Below are positions 1-7,990 of a stretch of 64,000 bases of DNA, piece by piece. The stretch's first letter is position 1. Each line of letters starts with the position of its first letter. The notes below the pieces were generated by a model. It was given only the letters and a program-made list of their open reading frames with translations. It was not told the DNA's origin and ran no database searches. The position numbers and the translations under genes are program-made. Where the stretch lies: the NCBI GenBank assembly GCA_035307385.1, contig DATGID010000102.1, positions 1 to 64,000 of the forward strand, read 5' to 3'. The DNA comes from DATBHW01 sp035307385 (lineage in GTDB: Bacteria; Chloroflexota; Ktedonobacteria; Ktedonobacterales; DATBGS01).

Positions 1-1
1 G

Positions 2-127
2 TTTGGGCCGTGGTCGACTGTGGCAAGCCGCTATCAGCGCTGGTGTAAAGAGGGGCTGTGGACCCGGATCGTACAGACCTTGCTGCTCCAGGAGCCGACT
101 GGCTTTGTTTCGACTCACTCTCCATAA
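2..127 (+). pseudogene. IS5-family transposase fragment (DUF4096-like N-terminal part), truncated
   Basis: The reading frame open from the window edge to the TAA at 125 encodes a segment with the pattern FGPWSTVxxRYxRWxKxGLWxRI. This is the hallmark of the N-terminal DUF4096 region of IS5/IS427-type transposases. The frame ends a few residues later (after LLLQEP and a short unrelated tail), and no DDE catalytic part follows in any frame before the next gene. It is therefore an insertion-sequence remnant, or the end of a first reading frame whose second half has been lost. The left end of the element lies outside the window and no terminal inverted repeat could be placed. The membrane-protein frame starts inside this remnant, so the element may have removed that gene's original 5' region. 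Family call is by motif recognition only. Confidence 0.65.
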
Positions 128-504
128 GTGGGACTGTAGTATTAGTACGTATCAGTTTGTTCGTGCTGCGCATCTGTGTGCTGCTGGCGGTCATCCTGGG
201 GATATTGTTCTGGATAGGAATCATCGATGCTTCGGGCACCATCCTCTCGGTGCATGAAACGCTGGGCCTGCTGGTGGTGGTGACCTTGTGGATTATCGGG
301 GTGATGACGCTGCTGCGCGGCCACATCGGGCTGGGCATCGTGGCGCTCATCTGGGGCGCGCTGGTGTTGTACGTGGGCCTGAACCAAGAGACGATTCTGC
401 CGGGTTCGTCGCATTGGGTCATTCAGGCCGCGCATCTGCTGCTGGGCCTGGGAGCCGGGGGCCTGGGCGAGTCGTGCGCCCGCCGCTACCGGAAAAAGAA
501 GTAG
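58..504 (+). CDS. Small integral membrane protein, 3-4 TM, function unknown
   Basis: The C-terminal ~115 residues form three to four hydrophobic helices: one starting around SLFVLRICVLL, one around LGLLVVVTLWIIGV, one around LGIVALIWGALVLYVGL, and a weaker last one. The protein ends in a basic tail (RRYRKKK) expected to sit in the cytoplasm. The frame begins with GTG at 58, but the first ~28 residues look non-native and overlap the transposase remnant. The true start could be one of the later TTG/GTG codons at 157 or 163, none of which has a clear ribosome-binding site. The N-terminus may thus have been altered by the insertion. No catalytic motif is visible and the name is purely descriptive. 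It converges on the downstream methyltransferase across a perfect palindrome. Confidence 0.55.
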   Translation: MDPDRTDLAAPGADWLCFDSLSISGTVVLVRISLFVLRICVLLAVILGILFWIGIIDASGTILSVHETLGLLVVVTLWIIGVMTLLRGHIGLGIVALIWGALVLYVGLNQETILPGSSHWVIQAAHLLLGLGAGGLGESCARRYRKKK

Positions 505-509
505 ACATT

Positions 510-569
510 CATGGATAATGAAGAGCGCGCCGCACCTGCGCAGGTGCGGCGCGCTCTTCATTATCCATG
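510..569. terminator. 60-bp perfect palindrome between convergent genes (putative bidirectional terminator)
   Basis: Every base from 510 pairs with its partner up to 569 around a centre between 539 and 540, with no loop and no mismatch. The core is GCGCCGCACCTGC/GCAGGTGCGGCGC. It starts 6 bp after the stop of the membrane protein and includes the stop codon and last codons of the convergent methyltransferase. An RNA copy from either strand would fold into a very stable hairpin, so a bidirectional terminator is the simplest reading. There is no U-tract on either side. Confidence 0.7.
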
Positions 570-1628
570 GCTCTCTGCCAGCAAGACCTTATATTTGCGA
601 TCTTGCACGAGGGTGGTCACGCTGTCAAAGGCTTCGCGCATAGCCGGTTCGTAGCGCAGGAACTGATTGGCGACCAGATAAAAGCGCCCACGCGGGGCCA
701 GAATGCCGCTCACCTCGCGGATGAAGCGCAGCCCCGTCGCGTTGCTGTGGGCGCGGTGTTCGTGGAAGGGCGGATTGCACAACACCAGATCGAAGCGCTG
801 ATCGCGCATAGCGGTCACACCGTCGCTTGCCAGAATCTGCGTGTTGCTCAGGGTGTTGAGGTGGCAGTTTTCCTGCGCGGTGGCAAGCGCGACGGCGCTG
901 TTGTCCACCAGAGTGACCTGGCAATCGTTCGCTAGCCGCGCCGCCAGCATGCCCAGAATGCCCGAGCCGCAGCCAAGATCAAGAATAGCCGCACTGTCGC
1001 CAACTTCCAGTTCGTTGGCAAGCATGCGCGTGGCCGGGTCGAGGTCGCCGCCCGCGAAGACGCCTGCCCGCTGAACCAGCGTGAACTTTTCGCCGCGCAG
1101 CGCAAGCCGCTTCGGCGCGGGCGCGGCTTCCTCCAGCGGCGCGGGCGCTGCCGGGCACGGAACGTACAGCACGCGATGGCCTTTCTTGTAGCCTAGCACG
1201 CTCACCTCGCCCCAGGCGTCCCGCAGCCGCTTTTCCAGCGATTGAATGCCGCCATCGTTGGGGCCAGCAATCCAGAGCGCGCCTTCTGGCTTCAGATGCT
1301 GAACGGCTTCCCAGAGCATATGATGCAGATAGCCGCGCTGCGGATAGCCCGCGATATCCACGGCGCAGCCGTCGAAGGCGGGCGCTGGCAACGCCGCAAG
1401 ATCGGCAGCGTGCAGCGCGTGCAGCCCGCTCAGATGTTCTTCGCGCGCCAGTCGCTCGGTCGCCTGTACGTCTGCCAGGTCATCGGCAATTGCCCAGACC
1501 TGCCCGCCGCCAGAAGCGCGCACCGTCCAATCGGCGGCCAACTCAGGGGCAACGCCCAGCGTGAGCACGCGCTGTCCAAAGCGCACGTCAGCATAGGTTT
1601 GCAGCAGGCGGGTGCTGGGAGAATCCAT
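561..1628 (-). CDS. RsmC/RlmG-type class I SAM methyltransferase (probable rRNA guanine-N2 methyltransferase)
   Basis: A 355-residue class I methyltransferase. The C-terminal half has motif I (DLGCGSG, about residue 216) and the catalytic NPPFH motif (about residue 287). Asn-Pro-Pro-Phe-His is typical of the RsmC/RlmG family, which methylates N2 of guanine in 16S or 23S rRNA. The N-terminal half is a degenerate methyltransferase-like domain, as in RsmC, and the length matches that family (~340-380 aa). The ATG directly abuts the stop of the upstream methyltransferase gene (zero intergenic bases), so the two are almost certainly co-transcribed and translationally coupled. The 3' end lies inside the 60-bp palindrome. 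Which rRNA position it modifies cannot be told from sequence. Confidence 0.75.
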   Translation of the reverse strand: MDSPSTRLLQTYADVRFGQRVLTLGVAPELAADWTVRASGGGQVWAIADDLADVQATERLAREEHLSGLHALHAADLAALPAPAFDGCAVDIAGYPQRGYLHHMLWEAVQHLKPEGALWIAGPNDGGIQSLEKRLRDAWGEVSVLGYKKGHRVLYVPCPAAPAPLEEAAPAPKRLALRGEKFTLVQRAGVFAGGDLDPATRMLANELEVGDSAAILDLGCGSGILGMLAARLANDCQVTLVDNSAVALATAQENCHLNTLSNTQILASDGVTAMRDQRFDLVLCNPPFHEHRAHSNATGLRFIREVSGILAPRGRFYLVANQFLRYEPAMREAFDSVTTLVQDRKYKVLLAESHG

Positions 1629-2546
1629 TTAGGATGCCGTTTCTGGCGTGGCCGACTCGGCTGCTTCCGTTTGCGCCTCGGCGGGCGTGGCCTCTTCGTC
1701 AGATGGCGCGGCTTCGGGCTTCTGCTTCCAGAGCATGCGATAGCGCCAGGTGATCGTTTGCTGCTGCCGGGCGAGCAGATGGCTGATAGCGTTGCGCCCG
1801 AAGATAAAGCCATAGGTGGCGACGGCATTTTCCACCGAGCCATAGTCGGAGATGCTTTCGACCTCTTTATGCTCGAAGCCAAAATCTTCGATCAACTGCA
1901 CGTCCCAATCGCTGTTGTTGGGCAGCAGGTTGGGGTCGTCGAAGATGATCGGCGCGAGTTCGCCGCCATACGCGCCTTCTGGCACCGTAACGACAATAAA
2001 GACGCCGCCCGGCTTGAGCACGCGCATGGTTTCTTCCACCATGCGCTGGCGCAGACCCATGCGAATGATCGGGTCCTGGTCCCACGGGGCGACGGTGACG
2101 GCCAGGGCAATATCGATCATGTCATCGTTGATGGGCAGATCGTTTGCCACGCCATAGAAGGGGATGATATTCGTATAGCCCTTTTCGGCAATCACCTGGG
2201 TATCGAAGTCCAGCAGGGCTTCGTCGGCCTCCATCCCCAGGATTCTATAGGCTTCGTTGACAAAGCCAAAGGCGTACTGCCCCGTTCCCGCGCCCAGGTC
2301 CAGCACCAGTTTGTTTTCAAACGAGACAATTTCGCGCATGGCCTTGTCCAGCGCGCCATCGTTGGGGGCGTTGGCATAGCGCTCGTAAATGTCAGGATAT
2401 TCAGCCGCCAGCTTGTCCCAGTCGTTATCGATGGTCGGATACTGCGTCACATCGACGCGGGCAGCATCCGGCGTGGTCGTCTTCTCCTCCGCTTCTGGCG
2501 CGGAAGTCTCTTGCTCGCTGACGGCGTTCTGCTCTTCAATTGGCAT
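1629..2546 (-). CDS. Class I SAM-dependent methyltransferase with acidic N- and C-terminal tails
   Basis: A 305-residue protein. The first ~45 residues are acidic and low-complexity (rich in E, A and T), and the last ~35 are again E/A/T-rich. Between them lies a Rossmann methyltransferase core with motif I (VLDLGAGTGQY, near residue 80), an acidic residue ending beta-2 (GMEAD) and the post-core LKPGG motif. This is the Methyltransf_11/25 type, usually acting on small molecules or lipids. The substrate is not deducible. It is the first gene of a two-gene operon with the RsmC-like enzyme, ending exactly one base before that gene's ATG. A GGAG-containing ribosome-binding site precedes the start by about ten bases. 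Confidence 0.7.
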   Translation of the reverse strand: MPIEEQNAVSEQETSAPEAEEKTTTPDAARVDVTQYPTIDNDWDKLAAEYPDIYERYANAPNDGALDKAMREIVSFENKLVLDLGAGTGQYAFGFVNEAYRILGMEADEALLDFDTQVIAEKGYTNIIPFYGVANDLPINDDMIDIALAVTVAPWDQDPIIRMGLRQRMVEETMRVLKPGGVFIVVTVPEGAYGGELAPIIFDDPNLLPNNSDWDVQLIEDFGFEHKEVESISDYGSVENAVATYGFIFGRNAISHLLARQQQTITWRYRMLWKQKPEAAPSDEEATPAEAQTEAAESATPETAS

Positions 2547-2676
2547 AGCGTGGGTAACTCCTCCCCGGCCTCCGCAACAAGTGCGATGTATTGGCTTGCT
2601 TCCCCGGCAACACAGGAAGCTTCAGGATAGCGCAAAAGTATCTCTTTTATACCATATCAGCGCTATCCGCGCAGCC

Positions 2677-3687
2677 TCAGGTTTCCGTGATGGGCTGATA
2701 GTCGTCGGGATGCTCGAAGCCCGCCATCCACGCGGCGGCCTGATGACAGCTTTGCATCTCCGGCGGCACGCGCAGCACGTATTGCCGCCCGGTGGAAGGG
2801 TCACGCACCTCCAGGCACACCAGCGGCTCATCTTCGCCCAGCCTCACGCGCAGCAACCGCCTCGGGCCGCCCACGTCCTGGTCCTGGTCAAGCACTTCGG
2901 CGCTCGCTTCGGCCAGAAAGCGTTCGTAGCCCATGCGCTCCAGCATCACCCGGCGTATTTCCGTATTCTGCTCCTTGAACACATCCTGCGCCCGCAGCGT
3001 CTCTGGATGGCAGGCAATCTGCCCGTCGATGGGCACGCCGCGCCAGCGAATCACGCCGTTATCCAGGCCATTACGATAGAACCTCGGCAGCGATTGCAAG
3101 GCACATCCCCCAATATCTGCCCAACGATCTATAGTCAGATATTCCGGTAGTTCACGCAGTGCTGTGCAATCTCGCACATCCAGAGCAACTACGCCGTTCA
3201 GCCAGGGTGGCAGCGCGCGCAGCCCGGTGCAGCCTGCCATAATCAAGCTGCCCAGGAACTCCGGCCCTGTAGCGGGCCAATCCCGCAGCCCGCTACAGCC
3301 GGAAATGTTGAGATACCCTAGCTTCGGGCATTCCGGCAGAGCAGTAAGCAGCAGGCAGTCTCTGACCGTCAGGCTCTTCACCGCGAGTGTTGCTGGCAGA
3401 CGCTCCAATTGAGTGCATCGCTCGATATCAAGATGCTCCACCGAGAGGTCTTCTGGCAGCGCTACAAGGGGCAGATCACGCAAGGTCAGATATTCACAGC
3501 GCAGCCCGGATGATAGATGATAGAGCCAGGGGATGCCGATCAGGTCCAGGCCCCTCACCTGCAAGTCTTCAGGCAGGTAGCGGCCCAGCCGGTCAAAAGC
3601 CAGATCACCATCCACTACCAGCCCATTGGGGGCATTGCCGCGCAAGATCGCCCAATAAGCTGCCGTGGCGTCCATCTTGATTGTCAT
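2677..3687 (-). CDS. DUF6745-like protein with N-terminal degenerate leucine-rich repeats
   Basis: 336 residues. The first ~210 consist of irregular repeats of about 21 residues with the pattern LxxLPxxLxVxxLxIxxCxxL (for example VEHLDIERCTQLERLP, LTVRDCLLLTALP), a leucine-rich-repeat solenoid with Cys at the turn. The C-terminal ~120 residues carry RWRGVPIDG, a MLERMGYERFL segment and RVPPEM.SCHQAAAWMAGF. These resemble the conserved ends of proteins annotated DUF6745, in which an LRR-like region precedes this module. No enzymatic residues are obvious and a binding or scaffold role is inferred. The ATG at 3687 is preceded by AAGG; an in-frame ATG four codons on is possible. It lies in the same direction as the nitrilase gene, ten bases downstream of it. 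Confidence 0.55.
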   Translation of the reverse strand: MTIKMDATAAYWAILRGNAPNGLVVDGDLAFDRLGRYLPEDLQVRGLDLIGIPWLYHLSSGLRCEYLTLRDLPLVALPEDLSVEHLDIERCTQLERLPATLAVKSLTVRDCLLLTALPECPKLGYLNISGCSGLRDWPATGPEFLGSLIMAGCTGLRALPPWLNGVVALDVRDCTALRELPEYLTIDRWADIGGCALQSLPRFYRNGLDNGVIRWRGVPIDGQIACHPETLRAQDVFKEQNTEIRRVMLERMGYERFLAEASAEVLDQDQDVGGPRRLLRVRLGEDEPLVCLEVRDPSTGRQYVLRVPPEMQSCHQAAAWMAGFEHPDDYQPITET

Positions 3688-3697
3688 CGCTCAGCCT

Positions 3698-4549
3698 TCA
3701 GCGCTGAAGCGCTTCCTCTGCCCATTGGTACGCTCGTGGCTGCCGGTTCGCCAGCGAGGGAATCTGGCGGCGCACATCGGCCAGGCGTTCCAGGCTGATC
3801 TCTGCCGTGATGACGCCAGGCACATCGGGCGCTTGCGCGATGACCGTGCCCCAGGGGTCGACGATCATGCTGCGGCCATAGGCCACGCGCTTGGGCGGGT
3901 GCGCGCCCACCTGATCGGGCGCGAGCAGATATAGCCCGTTTTCGATGGCGCGGGCGCGCACCAGCACTTCCCAATGGTCGCGGCCCGTCTGCAAGGTGAA
4001 GGCCGACCCCATGATAATCATCTGCACGCCGCGCAAGGCCAGGATGCGGAAGAGTTCGGGGAAGCGCAGATCATAGCAGGTCGTCAAGCCAATGCGCAGC
4101 CCTTCGGCCTCGAAGGTGACGATCTCATTGCCCGGCTGGATGCCATCGGACTCGCGATAGGGCGCGCTGCTGCCAACGGGGTCGGCGTCGAAGAGATGAA
4201 TCTTGCGATATTTGGCGATGAGGCGGCCCTCGTGGTCCAGCACGGCGGCAGTGTTATAGGGGCGCGGGTCAACGCCGGGGGTATCGGCGCGTTCGAGCAT
4301 GCTGCCGCAGTGGAGGGTGACATGATGACGGCGCGCCAGCGCGGCCAGGCGCTCAATCGTCGGGCCGGGAATCGGCTCGGCGTTGGTCTGGTTGCCCTCC
4401 GTTGGGCCAAGATAGGTCCACAGTTCCGGCAGCGCAATAAGCTGCGCGCCGCTCTGCGCCGCGCGCTCGATCAATTCCTCAGCCTGGGCCACATTGGCGG
4501 CTTTGTCGTCGCCAGAGTTCATCTGCACAGCAGCCACGCGAAGAGCCAT
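3698..4549 (-). CDS. Carbon-nitrogen hydrolase, Nit2/omega-amidase type
   Basis: 283 residues, the normal length for a stand-alone nitrilase-superfamily amidase. The catalytic triad is present: Glu42 in LPELW, Lys116 in KYRKIHLFD and Cys158 in TTCYDLRFPE. The KIHLFD and CYDLRFPE signatures are those of the Nit1/Nit2 branch, which hydrolyses omega-amides such as 2-oxoglutaramate or deaminated glutathione. Metabolite repair is therefore the likely role, in the cytoplasm. The frame is open further upstream, but this ATG is chosen because AAGGAGG lies eight bases before it and the protein begins as expected for the family (MALRVAAVQM). It is probably transcribed together with the downstream DUF6745-like gene. 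Confidence 0.85.
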   Translation of the reverse strand: MALRVAAVQMNSGDDKAANVAQAEELIERAAQSGAQLIALPELWTYLGPTEGNQTNAEPIPGPTIERLAALARRHHVTLHCGSMLERADTPGVDPRPYNTAAVLDHEGRLIAKYRKIHLFDADPVGSSAPYRESDGIQPGNEIVTFEAEGLRIGLTTCYDLRFPELFRILALRGVQMIIMGSAFTLQTGRDHWEVLVRARAIENGLYLLAPDQVGAHPPKRVAYGRSMIVDPWGTVIAQAPDVPGVITAEISLERLADVRRQIPSLANRQPRAYQWAEEALQR

Positions 4550-4639
4550 AGAGGAGTCCTCCTTGCGGTGTGAGAAGCCCGACGTTTGCCTTGAGTATAG
4601 CCCAGGATGCCGCGCCACGACAAGAGTCAGTGCTTGAGC

Positions 4640-4668
4640 TTGCCAGGATGCCTGGCATCTGGTAGCAT
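4640..4668 (+). promoter_or_regulatory. Candidate promoter with embedded palindromic operator upstream of the first flippase-like gene
   Basis: TTGCCA (4640-4645) and TAGCAT (4663-4668) are spaced 17 bp apart. The spacer contains the perfect inverted repeat TGCCAGG-atg-CCTGGCA (4641-4657). A second palindrome using the same heptamers in the opposite order (TGCCTGG ... CCAGGCA) follows at about 4710-4731. Such a pair suggests a repressor site, but the regulator is unknown. Confidence 0.4.
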
Positions 4669-4754
4669 ACCATGTGCAGAGACATGGTGAGCGGGAACGT
4701 GGGTCATGCTGCCTGGTCTGCGTGCCAGGCATGGAGTCAGATGCCGGAGGTTCT

Positions 4755-5858
4755 GTGAAGAACAAACTCAAATATATCCTCAATCCGCGACTCATTATCC
4801 CCACGCTGCTCAGCGCCGCGCTGCTGGCATTTGTGCTGACGTTCGCCAATTCGGGCGAGGTCGGTGATGAGATCAAACAGGCGGTTGCAGCTACCTGGCT
4901 TCCGTCTTTTTTGCTGGCGGTGCTCTATCTGGCGACGAAGCTCATCCAGTGGCGCATCTATCTTGGCCGCCTGGGGGTGAGGCCCGGCTGGCAAGAACTC
5001 TTGGTGCCCTACGCGGGGGGCGAGATGGGCAACACCTTGCCGATGGGCGTCTATCTGGAAAATTACCTGCTGAAAGGCTCAGCCGGTTCGGCGGTCGGGC
5101 GCTCGGCGGCGGCCACCACCTGGATGCTGATTACTGAGATTGCCATCTGCCTGCTGGCGCTGATCGCCTTTGACGTGCCGGGCTGGCCCTGGGTGCGCCC
5201 GGTGGCCGTGTTTTTGATGCTGGGGATGCTGCTGGTCGGCTTCCTCCTGTTTAGAACCTCGCTGATCTGCGGCAGGCTGGAACGCTGGCGACCACCCCAG
5301 AAGTGGCTGCATCTGGTGCGCAGCGGCATCATGGATTTCGTGGACGGCAGCCATCGCCTCTTCTCCTGGCATACGTTTGTCTATGGCCTGCCGCTGACCG
5401 CCGTCTATCTTGGCGCGCAGGCGACCATCCTGTATGTGATTGGCAACGCGCTGGTTGCGCCTGGGCAGTCCTGGGCCTGGACGGATGCAGCGGTGGCCTT
5501 TGCCTTCTCCCTGGTCATCGTCTTGCTGGTGCCAGTCTTGCCACATCTAGGGTCGGTGGAAGTCTCCGGCCTGGGCGTGCTGCTCAAGTTCGGCATCAGC
5601 AAGAATCTGGCAGTGGGCAGCTTTCTTGCCCTGCGCTTGCTTTCCACTGGTACTATTATCCTGGTCTGTGGCCTGGTGCTGCTTGCCCTGCACCACGAGG
5701 TAGGCGTGACGTTTCGCCGCCTGTCCCGTATGGGAAGACCAGGAAAAAAAGGCTATAGTGGCGAAGATCACGTTTGCCCACAAGAGACCAGAGAAGAACC
5801 ATGGAAACAAGATGCGGAGCCATGCGATCAAGAGGCCGAAGCCTCCTCTAGCAGCTAG
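4755..5858 (+). CDS. Flippase-like integral membrane protein (UPF0104 / lysylphosphatidylglycerol synthase TM-region family)
   Basis: About 367 residues from GTG at 4755, which has GGAGG four bases upstream; an in-frame ATG at 4731 is the alternative. Seven to eight hydrophobic helices span the protein. The segment around YAGGEMGNTLPMGVYLENYLL and the later LPHLGSVEVSGLGVLLKFG match the UPF0104/AglD-like membrane domain also found at the N-terminus of MprF. Members act as lipid or polyprenyl-linked-sugar flippases or as auxiliary proteins of membrane-lipid modification. There is no MprF catalytic domain here, so the substrate is open. The last ~50 residues are hydrophilic and Glu-rich. A paralogue follows about 120 bp downstream on the same strand. 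Confidence 0.65.
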   Translation: MKNKLKYILNPRLIIPTLLSAALLAFVLTFANSGEVGDEIKQAVAATWLPSFLLAVLYLATKLIQWRIYLGRLGVRPGWQELLVPYAGGEMGNTLPMGVYLENYLLKGSAGSAVGRSAAATTWMLITEIAICLLALIAFDVPGWPWVRPVAVFLMLGMLLVGFLLFRTSLICGRLERWRPPQKWLHLVRSGIMDFVDGSHRLFSWHTFVYGLPLTAVYLGAQATILYVIGNALVAPGQSWAWTDAAVAFAFSLVIVLLVPVLPHLGSVEVSGLGVLLKFGISKNLAVGSFLALRLLSTGTIILVCGLVLLALHHEVGVTFRRLSRMGRPGKKGYSGEDHVCPQETREEPWKQDAEPCDQEAEASSSS

Positions 5859-5982
5859 GAAAGACCAGGCATAAAAGCTGCGCTTTGGTGTATCATGTGC
5901 AGTGAAGTGGGGGAAACCAGGTGGAGCAGGCGATAACATGGGCTATCACCGTTTCCTACTGGCAGGAAGGGTGCTAAGTGTG

Positions 5983-7164
5983 ATGCACATTCGCATCAGA
6001 AAGATCGCTTTGCATATCTTGCGGCTGGCCGCGAGTGGCGGGCTGATCTGGCTGGTCTTTTATTTAGGGCATTTTAGCGTTGGCGACCTGACCGGCATGC
6101 TGAGCCATGTGGCAGGTTGGCCTTTGATTGCAGCGGCGGGCTGCTATCTCGTTGCCATTCTGGCGGCAGCCTTCAAATGGCGCGAACTGCTCCGCGAACA
6201 AGGCATCCGTGTCGGCTTATTGCGCATCTTGCGTCTGACCTATATTGCGCTGTTTTATAATCTGGTGCTGCCAGGCCAGGAAAGCGGCAACGCCGTGAAA
6301 GCGGTGCTGCTGGGGCGTTCGTCGCACAAGGCGAACAAAGTCTGGGCCTCCGTCCTGGTGGACCAGGTGATGGTCTTTCTGGCGACGGCCATCATTACCG
6401 TCGTTGGCCTGCTGTTCAATCCCCATCTGGCCGATTGGCCCATCTGGTTGGGCGTTTCCTGCTTCTTCCTGGTGGGCGCGTTGGGCATCCAATCGCTGTT
6501 CCTCAGCAAGCGTGTCTCTCAACCCATCGACCGTGCGCTGCGCCCCGTCAGCCGCAAGCTGCGCGTCCCCTGGAAATGCAAGCCGCACGCGGCAGAAACG
6601 AAGCCAGGCGACACGCTGCCGGGCGAATGGCTGGCCCCGCTGTGGGATGGCCTGCGCTCCTATCAAACGACATGGCATCGGCTTGGCTATGTGCTGGCGC
6701 TTAGCCTGCTCTATCAACTGGCGCTGGTGGCGACGGCCTATCAATTTGCGTTGGGCCTGGGCATCTCGGTCTCCTTCCTGAACCTGGCCTGGGTGATGAC
6801 CCTGGTAAGCATGGCGCAGGCGCTGCCCATCTCCATCGCGGGCGTGGGCACGAGAGATAGCACGCTGGTCTATTTCCTGGGCGCGCTGGGCGTGGCAAGC
6901 GGCCTCTCACTGGAGCTTTCGCTGAGCCTGCTGGCGCTGAACGTCCTTATGGGCTTGCCCGGCGCGATCATTCAGTTCATTCCTGATCGCTATCTGGCGA
7001 AACAAGAGGCGCTGGCGCAGCAGGAGGTCACTCGCTGGGTTGGGCAGATTCCCCTCAAGGTGCATTACCATCAGCCCCTCCTGCCGCGCGTCCTCTGGCC
7101 GCCCGCGTTGCCCAGTCCGGTCTTTCAGGACGAGCAGCCCTCCAGACCGTTCCGCCGCTTGTAA
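5983..7164 (+). CDS. Flippase-like integral membrane protein (UPF0104 family), paralogue of the preceding gene
   Basis: About 393 residues. Helices are regularly spaced. The conserved YIALFYNLVLPGQESGNAVK segment and the C-terminal PISIAGVGTRDSTLVYFL loop are typical of UPF0104/lysylphosphatidylglycerol-synthase-like membrane domains (family consensus PxxxGGlGxREg). The frame is open from 5902 with several possible starts (5938, 5971, 5983). The ATG at 5983 was chosen because the first TM helix follows directly; the ribosome-binding site (GGAAGG) is somewhat distant. The C-terminal ~50 residues are proline-rich and probably cytoplasmic. Both paralogues have a similar CATGTGCAG motif upstream (near 4672 and 5894), hinting at shared control. 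Likely substrate: a membrane lipid or lipid-linked glycan. Confidence 0.65.
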   Translation: MHIRIRKIALHILRLAASGGLIWLVFYLGHFSVGDLTGMLSHVAGWPLIAAAGCYLVAILAAAFKWRELLREQGIRVGLLRILRLTYIALFYNLVLPGQESGNAVKAVLLGRSSHKANKVWASVLVDQVMVFLATAIITVVGLLFNPHLADWPIWLGVSCFFLVGALGIQSLFLSKRVSQPIDRALRPVSRKLRVPWKCKPHAAETKPGDTLPGEWLAPLWDGLRSYQTTWHRLGYVLALSLLYQLALVATAYQFALGLGISVSFLNLAWVMTLVSMAQALPISIAGVGTRDSTLVYFLGALGVASGLSLELSLSLLALNVLMGLPGAIIQFIPDRYLAKQEALAQQEVTRWVGQIPLKVHYHQPLLPRVLWPPALPSPVFQDEQPSRPFRRL

Positions 7165-7203
7165 GGCTGACGCTGCCCAACCTGCATAGCCGCCATGTTT
7201 TAC

Positions 7204-7280
7204 TGGTAGCGCCGCCTTCCAGGCGGCAAGCCGTTGGGCCAAGCCTGCCGTGCCCTCCTGTGGGGAAGGCGGCGCTACCA
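7204..7280. repeat. MITE-like inverted-repeat element, 17-bp arms
   Basis: The arms TGGTAGCGCCGCCTTCC (7204-7220) and GGAAGGCGGCGCTACCA (7264-7280) are perfect inverted repeats enclosing 43 bp. The inner part carries a further GCGGC-rich segment. It lies between the second flippase-like gene and the stop of a convergent small gene, so it could act as a terminator. The terminal-inverted-repeat layout also resembles short non-autonomous repeats. No second copy is seen in this window. Confidence 0.5.
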
Positions 7281-7285
7281 ATTGT

Positions 7286-7693
7286 CTACGCAATCATGCG
7301 CTTAATCTCGCGGGCGGCATAGAACGGCCAGAGCCACTGCTCCAACTGGCGCAGGCGGATGCCATGCGCCACCAGCAGCCGGTTGCGTGTCAGCCCACTC
7401 ACCTCGTTGGGCGGCAGGTCTAACGTCTGGCGGATGGCGCGCAGTTCCTGGCGTAAGAGATGGCTGGCCGTGGGGCGCGCCTGGTCGCTGGCCTCTTCCG
7501 GGCTGATGGCCCAGCGCCCCACCTCGAACGTCTCCAGCGGCGGCCAGCGGCGCTGGTCGGTGGGAGCCAGCAGCCAGGGACGCAGCGCCTCGCGCACGAC
7601 GGGCGACAGCGGCGACAGCATGACATCCACTTCCCAGGCGCGCCGGGCGAATCCCCAGGCAGAGCGAGACGAACGACGGAAGGGTAACACCAT
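7286..7693 (-). CDS. Hypothetical basic protein, 135 aa
   Basis: Start ATG at 7693 is supported by GGAGGT eight bases upstream. The frame is open further but without such a site. The protein begins MVLPFRRSSRSAW, is rich in Arg, Leu and Trp, and is predicted helical in its second half (LRQELRAIRQTLDL and LRQLEQWLWPFYAAREIKRMI). No membrane segment, no known motif, and no function is suggested. It is preceded by a ~290-nt transcribed leader that can fold strongly (see the leader and promoter entries), which is unusual for such a small gene. It may be lineage-restricted. Confidence 0.5.
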   Translation of the reverse strand: MVLPFRRSSRSAWGFARRAWEVDVMLSPLSPVVREALRPWLLAPTDQRRWPPLETFEVGRWAISPEEASDQARPTASHLLRQELRAIRQTLDLPPNEVSGLTRNRLLVAHGIRLRQLEQWLWPFYAAREIKRMIA

Positions 7694-7983
7694 ACGAGAC
7701 ACCTCCAGTGCCGGGCCGCCGCTGCCTCTCCAGGCGCGGCAACCCAAACGAAGCGGCTACCCCGTGGCCCCGCGCCAGATAAGCGCGTGGGTTCCAGAAG
7801 TAGCCGCTGGAGGGTCCGAAAAGGTACAATACCCTCTAGCCTCACTCCTGGCTGACCCAGGATTGGGGTTATTTGATACGGGCGGTGGCTTTACGCCGCC
7901 TGTATCAGCCGTGCTTCAGTTGTCAATCAAACAGGCCGTGGTTGCTGTGGTTATGTGCGGGTGGAACTCCTGCAAATCGAAGA
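7694..7983 (-). promoter_or_regulatory. Long structured 5' leader of the 135-aa gene
   Basis: Between the predicted start site near 7984 and the ATG at 7693 lie about 290 transcribed bases without an obvious gene. Read on the minus strand, the leader holds a stem GATAC-n-GGCGG / CCGCC-n-GTATC (about 7875-7908) and a longer hairpin with perfect 9-bp arms AGCGGCTAC/GTAGCCGCT (7753-7761 with 7800-7808) around an inner CGCGC/GCGCG stem. This could be a riboswitch-like or protein-responsive leader, or simply a stable hairpin. No known riboswitch class was recognised. Confidence 0.4.
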
Positions 7984-7990
7984 TGAAGCA

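Noticed and set aside
1242..2630. 462-residue open frame opposite the methyltransferase genes
   Set aside because: It is antisense to two clear methyltransferases and has low-complexity composition typical of high-GC shadow frames.
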